Source of the DNA: Dipteronia dyeriana
Taxonomy: Eukaryota; Streptophyta; Magnoliopsida; Sapindales; Sapindaceae
DNA: 64,000 nucleotides
Direction: 5' to 3'
Assembly (NCBI GenBank): GCA_032871835.1
Contig: CM065297.1
Span: 63,537,253-63,601,252 of the forward strand
Positions 10,690 to 20,489 of this stretch are shown one piece after another. Position 1 is the stretch's first letter. Every line of letters starts with the position of its first letter. The position numbers and the translations under genes are program-made. The notes beneath the pieces were generated by a model. That model saw only the letters and a list, made by a program, of their open reading frames with translations. It did not search any database and had not been told where the DNA came from.

Positions 10690-11130
10690 GTGCATCTCCA
10701 ATGCAAATATGCATTTTTGAGTTTCTAAATAGTGCCACATCAGTATTTTTATTTATTATGGACCCACTTTGAATTTTTGTTTAAGAGAAATACATATTCA
10801 TATCTCCAATACAATTATCTAAAGTTAAATATGTATAAATTTTATGACCAATCATAATGAAACAATTATTCCATTATCTCTCCTCTTTAATTTTACAATT
10901 AAATGAGCTTTAATATTATTGGTGTAAAGAGTTAGAAATCCTTGTCAGCATTTATATGAGAGTTTCTAGAATCAAAAACCCAATTCCATATTCTCTAAAT
11001 TTTTCTTTGCCACATCATCTACATATTAAAGTTATATAATTGCATTAGAGAGAGATTTTCTAACTTTTTAACTATGTATCCTATGTGGCACTAAATTTTC
11101 TCCAAATGTATATTTGCATTAGAGATGCTA
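10690..11130. mobile_element. MITE, probably Tourist/PIF-Harbinger type
   Basis: The left end is GTGCATCTCCAATGCAAATA. The right end, on the other strand, is TAGCATCTCTAATGCAAATA. Pairing continues to the AGTGCCACAT block about 50 bp in. The flanking trinucleotide TTA is present on both sides (10687-10689 and 11131-11133), as usual for Harbinger-type elements. There is no coding capacity in its 441 bp. Confidence 0.75.
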
Positions 11131-11275
11131 TTAAAAGCACTATATATCATACGGCCATCGTGCGTAATCTTCTTTATTCATAATCAATGTAATAAAAATT
11201 ATTTTAATAGAATATTAAGTCTATCTAAAATATAATCTACCATTAAACTCTCTCTCTCCCTATATATATATATAT

Positions 11276-11585
11276 AGTGCTTATCAGGTCATGTATACCT
11301 GAAATTAACAAACTTCGGGATCATGTGATCGTACAAGAGATTATATGATTGTACAGATGACTATGTGATTACATGTTTATAACGTTTATCGCATATAAGT
11401 TACAGGTGACCACAACAAAATCAGGACTTAAAATTGTAATATGATCACATGTAATTTATATATATGCGATGCACATTTGAAAACATACGATCACATGATC
11501 TCTCGTACGATCACATGATCTCTCGTACGATCACATGATTCTGGAGATTAGTTAATCTCAAGAATACCTGACCTGATAAACTCTA
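11276..11585. mobile_element. MITE-like inverted-repeat element with internal 20-bp tandem repeat
   Basis: The left arm (AGTGCTTATCAGGTCATGTA, then CATGTGATCGTAC) pairs with the right arm read in reverse (GTTTATCAGGTCAGGTATTC, then CATGTGATCGTAC). Near the right end the 20-bp block TACGATCACATGATCTCTCG is repeated about 2.75 times (11486-11540). The superfamily is not clear. The left end abuts a TA microsatellite, which hides any target duplication. Confidence 0.7.
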
Positions 11586-11610
11586 CACACAAATACACAC
11601 ACACTAAAAC

Positions 11611-11761
11611 TACAAAACCCAAAATTTTTGCCTAAATTTCACCTCAGATAATGTGGCAAGTGGTTTTTTCTATTAACCACATCATTCCATGTTGTGTGGT
11701 GATGACAATTCACTTGTCACATCATTTGGGTTGAAATTTAGATTAATTATTTGAGTTGTGT
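11611..11761. mobile_element. Short MITE (~150 bp)
   Basis: The left arm, TACAAAACCCAAAAT then CTAAATTTCACC and TGTGGCAAGTG, pairs with the right arm read in reverse (ACAACTCAAATAATT, CTAAATTTCAACC, TGTGACAAGTG). The arms cover almost the whole element. A TA target duplication is possible (Stowaway-like), but the flanks are too AT-rich to be sure. Confidence 0.65.
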
Positions 11762-11779
11762 AACATTACTCATATTTAC

Positions 11780-11821
<42 letters not shown>

Positions 11822-12078
11822 TACGGATATTGCCACCTATAAAACTAATTAGTACACTCATATCTAAAATTTAAAAAATTAATATTACTATAAGCACCCA
11901 TCATAAGGCTATTAGTAGCTGTTTATAGATAATTCTTGCAACAATGGTTAAACTGCCACATGGAATATTTGACTGACTTTTAGTCTCAAAATAAATTGCA
12001 AGAAAGTCTATTCATTTTAAGCTTTGAGTTTCTACTTCCAAATCTTACAAATAATGTTCCCTAGGAAAATGATGTTGG
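11762..12078. other. AT-rich flank of the SIRE-like element with (TA)n
   Basis: This holds a pure TA run at 11785-11819 and otherwise AT-rich sequence with no recognisable feature, up to the GTTAC target site at 12079-12083. Confidence 0.6.
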
Positions 12079-12083
12079 GTTAC
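12079..12083. other. Left target site duplication GTTAC of the SIRE-like element
   Basis: GTTAC directly precedes the 5' LTR and recurs at 43477-43481 directly after the 3' LTR. The match links the two LTRs, 31 kb apart, as one insertion. Confidence 0.8.
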
Positions 12084-12930
12084 GTTAGACTTTAGATTAT
12101 GTTGGCATTAATTCCATATCAAAATAATGTTTACTTGTAATTATTTAGTTGTGTAGTTCATGACGCTTCAAGTTTCAAAGAAGAAATAACAACTGGTCAA
12201 AGCAAGTTCAAGTCTTCAAAGAGAAAGGATGCTATATGGTTCGACAAAGGTATATTAAATTTATCTTTCTCTTACAAGGCTTAGGCACACACACATAATT
12301 CATTCATATGTGTTCCTGCATTGTTGTGCCCCATTTATAACACATTCACACACTTGAAAATGAATGCTCATGCATTGGTATGAAAATAACTTGTTTTGGA
12401 AAATACATGATTGGAGACTATGTCTATGTAGTTTGTATTCTAGTGTGAATTGTGTTTGTATGTGTATATGTTTGTAATACATGGATATTGAACTTGATTT
12501 TAGTCTTAAATCATTCTTGATTGAGTTCTAAACACTTTGGTTACTCATACTCTTAATTTCAAGTTCTAAGTCAAATGATATGATACTTTCCAGTCATGTA
12601 GCATACATTGTCTTCGTATTTGTATATTGAGTCGAATTATTATTTTATGGGTTAAGTATCTTATATTTCCATGTCTGTGAGAGAGTTATAGTTCATAATC
12701 CATAAACAGATTTGAATTCCGAGTTCGAAGGATGGAGAACGGTCGAAGAACACAAAGGGAGGTCGAGGAAAAGAAGACAGCATCAAGCTCTTCTTTTCGA
12801 GATGGCGCGTAGCCATCTCGGGGAAGAAGGCTTGCTGTTCTGAGATGCCCACGTGCCACCTCAATGAGAAAGAAATCTTGAGCTCTTCATGCCCTCTTTG
12901 GTCATTTAACTCTTATTCTTTCCCTCTCCT

Positions 12931-12938
12931 TTATATAT
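12931..12938 (+). promoter_or_regulatory. TATA box of the SIRE-like 5' LTR
   Basis: TTATATAT sits in a CT-rich context (CCCTCTCCTTTATATATCC). The same arrangement is kept in the 3' LTR at about 41834-41842. It is the only good TATA box before the gag leader, so it probably marks the U3/R boundary. Confidence 0.55.
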
Positions 12939-13828
12939 CCATTCCCTATCAGTTTTTATTCTAATAAGAGATTCAAAATTTGAGTGCAGAATTTTCTTCC
13001 AAATTTTCTCACCTTCCATACACCATAACTTCTTCATTTGAACTCTGATATGAGTGATTCAAAGTTGAGATTATTTGTCTATTCATCCTCCATCTTTTCT
13101 TTGAAGATTTGAGTTAATTTTACCGTTGTTTTTGGAGTCAATCCATACAAAAATGGGACTGCCTCAAATCAATAAGGTATTGATTTTCTCTAAAAGTTTT
13201 CTTTTAAAACTTGGTCAATTGCCTTGGGTTTTCGTCTTCAATATATATATATATATATGTGGCTTGTGATTATTTTGATTTGAGTTTTAAACTCATTTAA
13301 ATCTAGATTAAGTTTCAATTGAAATCTCACATTTTGAGTTAGGTTTTGATTTGCCTATGTTTTCACATGTTTGGGATTGTATTATGCTAGCTTTGAATCT
13401 AGGACTATTTGATCCTCTTTATTGGTTGATTTTGTTAAAAATAGTTCCTCATATGTATTAGGCTCTCTTTGACCGATTTCTCTATATAATACATGTTGTG
13501 TTGTTCTTTGAGCTATTCAAGTGCTTGATTTTTATGAATATAATATGCTCTAGAACATGTTTTGTATATGTGATTAAAACTTGATCATGTATTAGCATAT
13601 CTTATGATTCAAGTTTTAGATCTATGCATGTATCTAGGTTGTAATTAATGTTGAGCATCTTTTACATGATATAGACCTATTAATCATGCATAATTGACTA
13701 AACTACGTTTGTTATGTGCATTCATGCATATGTCTAGTATTTTCCATTGAACTTGTTGATCATCATATTCTGTGTTGTATGCTTGTTTGCATTTCGTTTT
13801 CATGATCACTTAGATGCCTTATGAGAAG

Positions 13829-14047
13829 GAAGTCTTGACAATAGGTGTGAGGCCCATGATTTGTTGAGCAAGTGGAAGTCTCGACAAGAGGTAGGAGACC
13901 TCGGATTGTTGAGCAAGGAAGTCTTAGCTAGAGTCGGGAAGACTCGGATAGCTAAGCAAGTGGAAGTCTCAAAAAGAGGTGGGAGACCTCGGAATGTTGG
14001 GCAAGAAAGTCTTGACAAGTGGTGTGAGGCCTTAGAATGTTGAGCAA
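13829..14047 (+). repeat. Five ~44-bp tandem repeats inside the SIRE-like 5' LTR
   Basis: Each unit follows the pattern GGAAGTCTCGACAAGAGGT, then GGGAGACCTCGGAnTGTTGAGCAAG (split here for length). GTCTC and GGAGAC within a unit can pair. The same five units are present in the 3' LTR (42777-42998), so the array was in the element before it inserted. Confidence 0.8.
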
Positions 14048-14525
14048 GGTGGTGGCATGTTCATTGATAGGATAAGACGGTAGTTTCTAGGTGAAGGGTT
14101 CACTTGATAGATTGTACTTGTCTTATCTACTAGTGGATTATGTTTGCCGGTGGTTGCGAACCCGTGGATGTTTCCTCTTCGTAGGTTTACCACGTAAGAA
14201 CCTTGTGTCAATTTTCTCTATCTCTTTCTCTTTTATATTTGTATATGTTATTGGAATCTTGTGGATATAATAATTTATGTAAACAGACTTTCTTACTATA
14301 ATATCAATTGTGTATGTGTTATGGATGTGTGTTTGTATCACACTTTACATGTTTTTTATATTGATTAACTGCCTTTAATTTTTATATATATATATATATA
14401 TTGTGATACAAGAAATCTAGAGGGACAAACTTTTGTTTGTTTCAAGGGAGTAAAAAAAGGGTGTCTAACCTATTCACCCCTCTCTAGGTTAGCCTTGAGC
14501 ATTTAGCCGTGTTTATATTTTCAAT

Positions 14526-14540
14526 TGGTATCGGAGCAGG
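14526..14540 (+). other. Primer binding site of the SIRE-like element
   Basis: TGGTATCGGAGCAGG lies two bases after the LTR end. It differs from the usual TGGTATCAGAGC (initiator tRNA-Met) by one base. Confidence 0.8.
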
Positions 14541-14606
14541 ACACTAGATTGTACTTAGTGAGCATCCAGGTGACACCTTCATGGTATTTGTAGCGCTTTT
14601 GAAATC

Positions 14607-15690
14607 ATGGGTTTACAAGATGATGTAATGGCGGAAAGAGCCTCAAATACTAGGCCACCATTACATCGAGGCACTAACTATGGGTATTGGAAGTTGAGGA
14701 TGAAGGCCTGTATCCGCTCCATTGATGAGAGGGCGTGGATGGTAGTGGAAGAAGGTTATAGTCATCCTACTAAGGTTCAAGAGGATAGAACAAATATACT
14801 CAAGCCAATGAGTGAATGGACAACCAATGAGTTTGAGGTTGCTAAATGGCACCACCGTGTTATGAGTTCCATCTTTAGAGGAGTTGATGGGCATCAATTC
14901 TCCTACATTCAAAATCTTGAATCTGTAATGAAGGCTTGGGATACTCTCCAAGTCACTAATGAAGGAACCTTAGCGGTGAAGAAGTCAAGGCTTCAAATGT
15001 TTGCATCACAATTTGAAAGTTTAAGTATGGGTGAAGAACAGAAATTTGAAGACTTCCAATTCCGGCTTCTTAACATTGCTAACCATTGTCAAGCACTTGG
15101 AGTACCTATCTCAAGAGAGCGTTTAAATAGGAAAATCCTTAGGTCTCTTCCTAAGAGATTTAAATCAAAGGTGACAACCATTGATGAAAACAAGGATATG
15201 GATAGCATGAACAATGATGAGTTGCTTGGGTCTCTCCAAACTTATGAGATGTGCTTAAAGCAAAAGACCAAGAGTAAGGGAATCACTCTCAATGCTATTG
15301 AGGAGGAGAGTGATAATGAAAATGAAGAGATGGCTCTTTTGGTTAGAAAGTTCAAGAAGTTTCTAAAGAAGAATGCCAAGCCTAGATGCAAGTCTTCTAA
15401 GGAAAAGGGAGTTAAGAAACCATCGTCTCCAAGGAATGAGAAGAATAGTCAAGCCATGAACAAGAAAGGTGTTGAATGCTTCAATTGTCATGGTTTCGAT
15501 CACTTTGCCAGTGAGTGTACAAAGAAGCCATCTAAGAAAGACAAGAAGGACAAAGTGTTGGCGACTACTTGAGTGATGATGACTCTAGTGATGATAAGAG
15601 CTCTAATAGTGAGTCTTCAAGTGATGAAGAGTTGGTAAGAAACTTTTAAGCTCTAACGGCTCCACTAGATGTTGATGGTACAATATCTTT
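14607..15690 (+). pseudogene. SIRE-like copia Gag, N-terminal and nucleocapsid part
   Basis: The 321-codon reading frame from the ATG at 14607 is the capsid-nucleocapsid protein of a SIRE-type element. Near residue 20 it has the copia Gag start (RPPLHRGTNYGYWKLRMKA), then WDTLQVTNEGT and KVTTIDENKDMDS, and a CCHC zinc knuckle with C291, C294, H299 and C304 (CFNCHGFDHFASEC). An acidic and basic tail follows. The frame stops at 15572, but a shifted frame continues through an Asp/Ser-rich stretch to a stop near 15649, as in longer relatives, so a frameshift near 15565 is likely. The gene is then cut at 15690 by the gypsy insertion; the rest is at 25860. Confidence 0.85.
15686..15690. other. Left target site of the Tat-like element (TCTTT)
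   Basis: TCTTT before the left LTR compares with TATTT (25860-25864) after the right LTR: four of five bases equal. The assignment depends on taking the LTR ends as TGTTGA...TTAACA. Confidence 0.55.
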
Positions 15691-16660
15691 TATTGACAGG
15701 AAATTTGCTCGGGATGAGAAATTCCTGTTAACACCCTCTAGACCACTACCGCGAAAGTGGTGGTCGGGGTCGGTACTGTTGGTTCCCGACCTGTTTAGAG
15801 ATAGATGAGAGGATGGATTATAATGACAGTAAATGATAACTTTTATTATTGATATATTGCTTTAGGATACAAATCACTATCTTGTTTGCTCACAGTCTCT
15901 CGAAGGTGTAGGGTGGTGGCAACTCAGTGTCTGTCGAATAGTGGAAATGAAGGTAGCCGTGTTCTGAATATAGAATTTAGGTTTTCCCCTCTTCTTTTCT
16001 TTCTCTCTTCTCTCTGTTGCTATCTATGTTTTTCTCTGTTTTTGTCTATGTATCCTTATTTATGTATCCTCTACCATGCTTGGCCTCACATATATATATC
16101 GTCAAAGTAGATTTTTAGTTCGCAAATATTTTACCTTAATCCCATGAATCCGTTCCCTCCTTATCGGGTGAGATTCGTCATTTGAATTTGAATTGTTACT
16201 GGATTCGATGATATCGTTGACAGAGATAAGTTTGTTCCCTTTTTTGAATCAAACTCTTGACGTGCATGTAAATATTATCTGGAGACGATCCTGTGTGCAC
16301 TCGTGCCATGAATTTTCATGGAAGTCCCTCTGCCAGCTGCATGTTGCCCCGTAGAGTGAGGTAGATCCCTGCTCTGACTCTATTCTTAGAAGCTTAAGAT
16401 GGATTTTCCCTGACCCTTGGGGGCATGAGGTGCTCTTGTAGGCCTTCCTAGGAGGTAGCTGGGCAGTGTAGATTTAGGCGCGATTCTTCCTTTATGTTCA
16501 ACAAGGACAACGGGCTTCTAGAGAGGTTGACGGGCTTCTCTCGAATGTCTCTTGAGCTTGGAGACTTCCCCTGGCATTCACATGGAGGTTGTGGAGCTCA
16601 ACCTCAGAGCTGAGGTTCCCCGATAGATGGTCTGGAGAAGCCCGGGTTCTAATACTCTTG
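15691..16660 (-). repeat. Truncated 3' LTR of the Tat-like element
   Basis: It aligns with 24721-25670 and then diverges after the AGAAGCCCGGGTT block. About 170 bp of the LTR that should follow are missing, together with the polypurine tract. A deletion therefore joined the LTR straight to the antisense ORF. Confidence 0.8.
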
Positions 16661-16899
16661 TGGGAGGATTATCCCTCTCTGCTGATCCAGTTGTATCCCG
16701 GGCAGTCGAGGTTTCCAAGGAGCCCGATACCTATATTCCTGAGGCCGCCCCTTCTCACCCCCACCAGCAATTGAGCTCGGTGGGTCAGGACGAGGTCCTA
16801 AAGCAATTCGTTGCATCCTGTCTAGGCGGTGGGCTTTCTAGGATGACCGCGATGCCCGTGGATATCAAGATCACCAAAGGGTCCGCCCTTCTAGCCGAG

Positions 16900-16968
16900 G
16901 TAATCGTCGCTTTTACTTCTTCATTCAGTTGCTTGATTTGTCATTTTCTAAATTATTTTCCTTTACAG
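16900..16968 (+). other. Probable intron in the antisense ORF
   Basis: GTAATCGTCG...TTTCCTTTACAG, 69 bp. It is T-rich and bounded by GT and AG, and removing it keeps the reading frame (apart from two TAG codons) into the Ala-Glu repeat. Confidence 0.5.
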
Positions 16969-17028
16969 ACTTTCAAGTTTTAGGTGGCCATGGGGCATTA
17001 GGTAGCCTTCCTTCGTGATCGGGCAGCC

Positions 17029-17076
17029 AAGGCTGAGGCTGAGGCTGAGGCTGAGGCTGAGGCTGAGGCTGAAGCT
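17029..17076 (+). repeat. GAGGCT hexanucleotide repeat, 8 units
   Basis: Eight hexamers, the first and last variant (AAGGCT, GAAGCT). In the aORF frame they encode alternating Ala and Glu, probably a helical linker. Confidence 0.9.
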
Positions 17077-17950
17077 AAGTGAGCCATGGGGTTGCTTGTG
17101 CGGGCTCAAACCCTGGTCCAGAAGATGACTTCCAGCCAACAGGGAAAGAAACACAGCTAGATGAGCTTCAGTGCGACCATGAGAGGTAACAGCGGGCTTT
17201 TGATTAGGAAACTCTCTGGTTGAAACGGTGGGCTAGCCAGCAGGATGACTGGAAGGGAGAGGCGAAGGCTCTGGATGTCGAGAACCAGACTTTACAGGCT
17301 CAAATTACCCAGCTTCGGGCCGAGGTGGAAGCCTCTTTTAACGAGGGGTACTTCTATGCCTCCTATCAGGTTGTAGAGGCTATTCCTCCCTTTTCGATCT
17401 CTCTAGCATCACCGGCTGGGATAGAGAAGAGGTCATGTCACGGGCTGTGGAGATGTCTCGCCCTAAAAATGATAGAGCTGGTCCTTTTGGGGAGGTAGCT
17501 GGGAAGCGGTTGGAGGTACCAGATCTGCCTCCTTCTGTTCCAGCCTTCCCATCATCTAGTCCTGGTTAATCCTGGAAGGGGGGCCAAACCGAAGAGCTAG
17601 AAGAAGGCCTTGTTGAAGCTCGAGACCCCCCCGCAGTGTTCTCAGGAGTGGAATCAATAGAAAGCGGGAACGTTCCTGAGTCAGTGGCCAGCCTTCTTGA
17701 TACAGCCATACCGCCTGAAGTTATAGTGGTGATCAATGAAATCGTGAGGATGATCCTGTTGACCCCGAGGCAGCCAGGGCTGATCCCTAGGAGGAGGTGG
17801 CGGAGGCGGTAGATGAAGTTGACCAGGACGAGTTACGACAGGAGAGAGAAGCAGGGGGCGAGGTTCATTCTGTGGATGAGTAGGCTGGAGGTCCTCAGTA
17901 AGACGAAGAATCTTGAGTTCTCTCCCATGTAATCTATTTTGAATGCCCGA

Positions 17951-18496
17951 AAAAGGGGGTGAGCATCCATTCTTCAACTGTGTTTGATATTTTGTCATTT
18001 TTTTTAGCCCGGAATCAGGGATTGGGCTTCCTGTTTTTTGTAGCCTTATTGGGGAATAAGCTCCCCCACTTAATAATAAAGTTTCAATTTTAGATCTACC
18101 TCTCTTTCCGGCTTGCATGTACTTACTTGATCTCCCTCTAGGTCTAGCATTTATAGCGAAACAAACTATCTTAGGGGAACAACAGGATAAGGAAACAGTT
18201 TAATCGTGAAAATGGGCAGTTAGCATCGGGCTTCCTGACCACCGAGTTTTGCAGCTCAATTTCCTTAGTCGATAGTCCCCTTGTTGGATTATAGACCTGT
18301 TATAGCGAGTGACCACGTATCAAGGAAAAAAATAGTGAACAACAATAACCGGAATATTTAGAGTTTATGTAAATCGAGCCCTCTATCCCCGAGCCTCTTT
18401 GGGGAGTTGTAGCAGGAGTAGAACATTAAGGAAAGAACTATTTAGCCCATTCTTAGGCTCGGGATTAGGAGGGCTTCCACGTTTTCAAGGTCGATT
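17951..18496 (-). other. Non-coding 3' region of the Tat-like element
   Basis: No coding resemblance on either strand. A 145-codon minus-strand reading (17681-18118) crosses the end of the aORF and has no recognisable domain. The stretch lies between the antisense ORF and the repeat array. Confidence 0.5.
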
Positions 18497-18880
18497 TCTT
18501 CTTGGGGGGAGTGGTAGCCCGACCAAGGCATCAGGAGAGCTATCTAGCTATTTCCAGGTCTCAAGATCTGTATGGTAACTATGCTTTTACAATCTGATTC
18601 TTCTTGGGGGTGGTAGCCAAACTAAGGCATCAGGAGGGCTATCTAGGTATTTCCTGGTCTCGAGATCTGGATGGTAACTATGCTCTTACACTTAGATCCT
18701 TCTTGGGGGTGGTAGCCCGACCAAGGCATCAGGAGTGCTATCTAGCTATTTCCTGGTCTTGAGATCTGGATGGCAACTATGCTCTTAAACTCAGACCCTT
18801 CTTAGAGGGGGGTAATGCCCGGCCGAGGCATCAGGAGTGGCGATGGGGCTTCCTCGGCTTACCCTTGGTCTTGAGGTGAT
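18497..18880 (-). repeat. Four ~100-bp tandem repeats in the 3' region of the Tat-like element
   Basis: Units start at about 18497, 18599, 18698 and 18796 with CTTCTTGGGGGTGGTAGCCC, continue with ACCAAGGCATCAGGAG, and end with GATCTGGATGGTAACTATGC. The last unit is degenerate. Related units with a longer period are in the other Tat-like fragment (60040-60400). Confidence 0.85.
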
Positions 18881-19066
18881 AATGTCAAACTTTCCATGTC
18901 TACCCAAATCATTGTAGGACATAGTTGAAAAAGAAGTAAACAAGAAAAACAGGCTTTATTGATATGGAAGGTGGTGTACATCATTGTCGAAAAAAAAAAC
19001 TAGTCGAATGCCACCTGCTCTTGAGTCCCCTGTTCAAGGGTTGAATTTCCTTAGGTGATCCGCATT

Positions 19067-20200
19067 TCAAGTATGGTCAATGAGTCGGCCATTCATATAC
19101 TCGAGCTTGTACGCCCCATTACGGATCACCATCTTTATTAGATACGGTCCTTCCCAATTGGGTCCTAGAACCTTGTCTAACCTCTTCCTGGTGTTCAACA
19201 TTACTTTTCTGTAGACTAAATCCCTTTTTTTGAAGCTTCGGGCTTTAATCCTCATGTTGAAGTACCTAGCAATTCTGCTTTGGTAGATCACTACCTTCTC
19301 AGCTATTCGATCTTGCTTCTCCTCCAGTTCGAATCGTTGGACTCTAAAGGAGGTCAACTTGTGCTCTATAGGTAGGACTGCTTCAACCCCGAAGGCCAGC
19401 GAGTAGGGTGTTTCCCCGGTAGCTGTTCTCCTAGTGGTGCGGTAAGCCCAAAGGACCTTGGGAAGCTCTTCTACCTATCTGCCTTTCTTCTGCCATAGCT
19501 TTTTCTTCAACAACTTCTTAATGGTTTTTCTTCGTGGATTCCACCAAACCATTGGTCTAAGGGTGGGCAATTGAAGCAAACCAAAGGTCGATTCCCAAAC
19601 CTTTGCAGAACTTTTCTGAATCGGCCATTATCGAACTATTTTTCGAGGTTAGTTATGATGGCAAGAGGAGTTCCAAACCTGTAAACTACATTGGTCTTGA
19701 TGAACCTTATTGTGTTCTCTTCTGATATCTGGGAGAGTTGTCCGACTTCAACCCATCTTGTGAAGTAGTCAATCGCTATGATAGCTTGCTTGGCCTGTCC
19801 CGAAGCTGTAAGAAGCGGTCGAATCAAATAGACTCCCCATATAGCAAATGTGTATGGCGAGCTAAGGGACGAAAAGCTCTCCAGACGGAGGTGACTCAAG
19901 TTTACGGCCTTCTGGCATGCCTCGCAGGTTTGCACCAAGTTCTTAGCATCTTGATGGATTGTCGGCCAATAATGCGGAGAACCTGATATGCCAAGGCCTC
20001 TCCACCAATATGGTTCCCGCATTCCCCAGAATGAACCTCTCTCAAAGCTCGCTTGGAGTCTTGAAGGTGTAGACATCGGAGCAGGGGAAAGGATTTCCTC
20101 ATTCGGTATATATGCCCATCCACCATATAATACCGAACCGAGAGCCTTTTAACTCTCCTAGCTTGGTCGGGCTCCCCGGAGAGTTGCTCGTCCTGTAGAT
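19067..20200 (-). pseudogene. Tat-like integrase, catalytically altered
   Basis: On the minus strand the zinc-binding part is recognisable (EVHSGECGNHIGG, then LVQTCEACQK; HHCC pattern). In the core, the first catalytic Asp, usual in a GVDLIGP context, is Tyr (WGVYLIRPL), and the second, usual in an IITD context, is Asn (AIITNLEK). The catalytic Glu block survives as TNGLVEST but is preceded by a TAG. The C-terminal domain is open from 19357 to 19067 (MTSFRVQRFELEEKQDR ... LGPNWEGPYLIKMVIRNGAY). Several stops and frameshifts break the frame. DNA joining by this protein is not plausible. Confidence 0.85.
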
Positions 20201-20239
20201 ACTCCACAATTGGATCCAACCAGCATGGTTGTCGGTCCA

Positions 20240-20489
20240 AGGTATAAGATTCCTTACCTGTCGTAATGCTAGGTAGGGGGATTATTCGAAGAGGGACTCC
20301 GTGAGGTAGGGTCTGGCCACCATATGCAGCTATCTTGGCAAGAACGTTAGCCTGGTGATTTAGCTATCGAGGTATCTGCTAGATTCTGAATCCCTTAAAT
20401 CTGCTTTTGAGTTGTTACACCAAATTTAGGTAAGCGATCATGTTATCCCTTTTAGCCTGATAATCCCTGGAAACTTGGTTAACCACGAG
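20240..20489 (-). pseudogene. Second RNase H domain of the Tat-like pol
   Basis: Following the first RNase H region, the minus frame continues through stops with LVVNQVSRDYQAKRDNMIAY, LNHQANVLAKIAAYGG and LPHGVPLRIIPLPSI. This block, between RNase H and integrase, is the additional RNase H typical of Tat elements. At least three in-frame stops are present. Confidence 0.7.

Larger units (their letters stand above)
12084..14523 (+). repeat. 5' LTR of the SIRE-like element (2440 bp)
   Basis: It starts GTTAGACTTTAGATTATG (the leading T of the usual TG is lost) and ends TATATTTTCA just before the primer site. It aligns along its length with 40990-43476. It contains a TATA box (12931), a GAGATGGC-n5-GCCATCTC hairpin (12799-12819), a run of five ~44-bp repeats (13829-14047) and TA runs at 13240-13258 and 14383-14400. 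Short ORFs inside it (for example 12661-12864 minus) are chance readings. Confidence 0.85.
16660..17950 (+). pseudogene. Antisense extra ORF (aORF) of the Tat-like element, degenerate
   Basis: It is open on the plus strand, opposite to the element, between pol and the 3' LTR. From 16660 it reads SRAVEVSKEPDTYIPEAA, then DEVLKQFVASCLGGG, MTAMPVDIKITKGSALLAE. A GT-AG gap at 16900-16968 (69 bp, T-rich before TTTACAG) then joins in phase to TFKF, VAFLRDRAAKAEAEAE, a GAGGCT hexanucleotide run, a coiled-coil-like stretch (VENQTLQAQITQLRAEVEA), FNEGYFYASYQ and, after a frameshift, DREEVMSRAVEM. In-frame stops after TFKF and GH are TAG, and one after AEAK is TGA; all could come from CAG or CGA by C-to-T change. 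The N-terminal part is deleted. It resembles the extra ORFs reported in Tat elements ('putative gypsy type' proteins); its function is unknown. Confidence 0.65.

Noticed and set aside
12661..12864. ORFs within the SIRE-like LTR as genes
   Set aside because: They lie in U3 of an LTR, and the matching frame in the 3' LTR is not conserved.
14524..14540. tRNA gene near the primer site
   Set aside because: The similarity is only the short complement of the tRNA 3' end, as expected for a primer site; no cloverleaf.
17681..18118. 145-codon minus ORF, Pro-rich, as a real protein
   Set aside because: It is the reverse reading of the end of the antisense ORF plus non-coding DNA; no domain.
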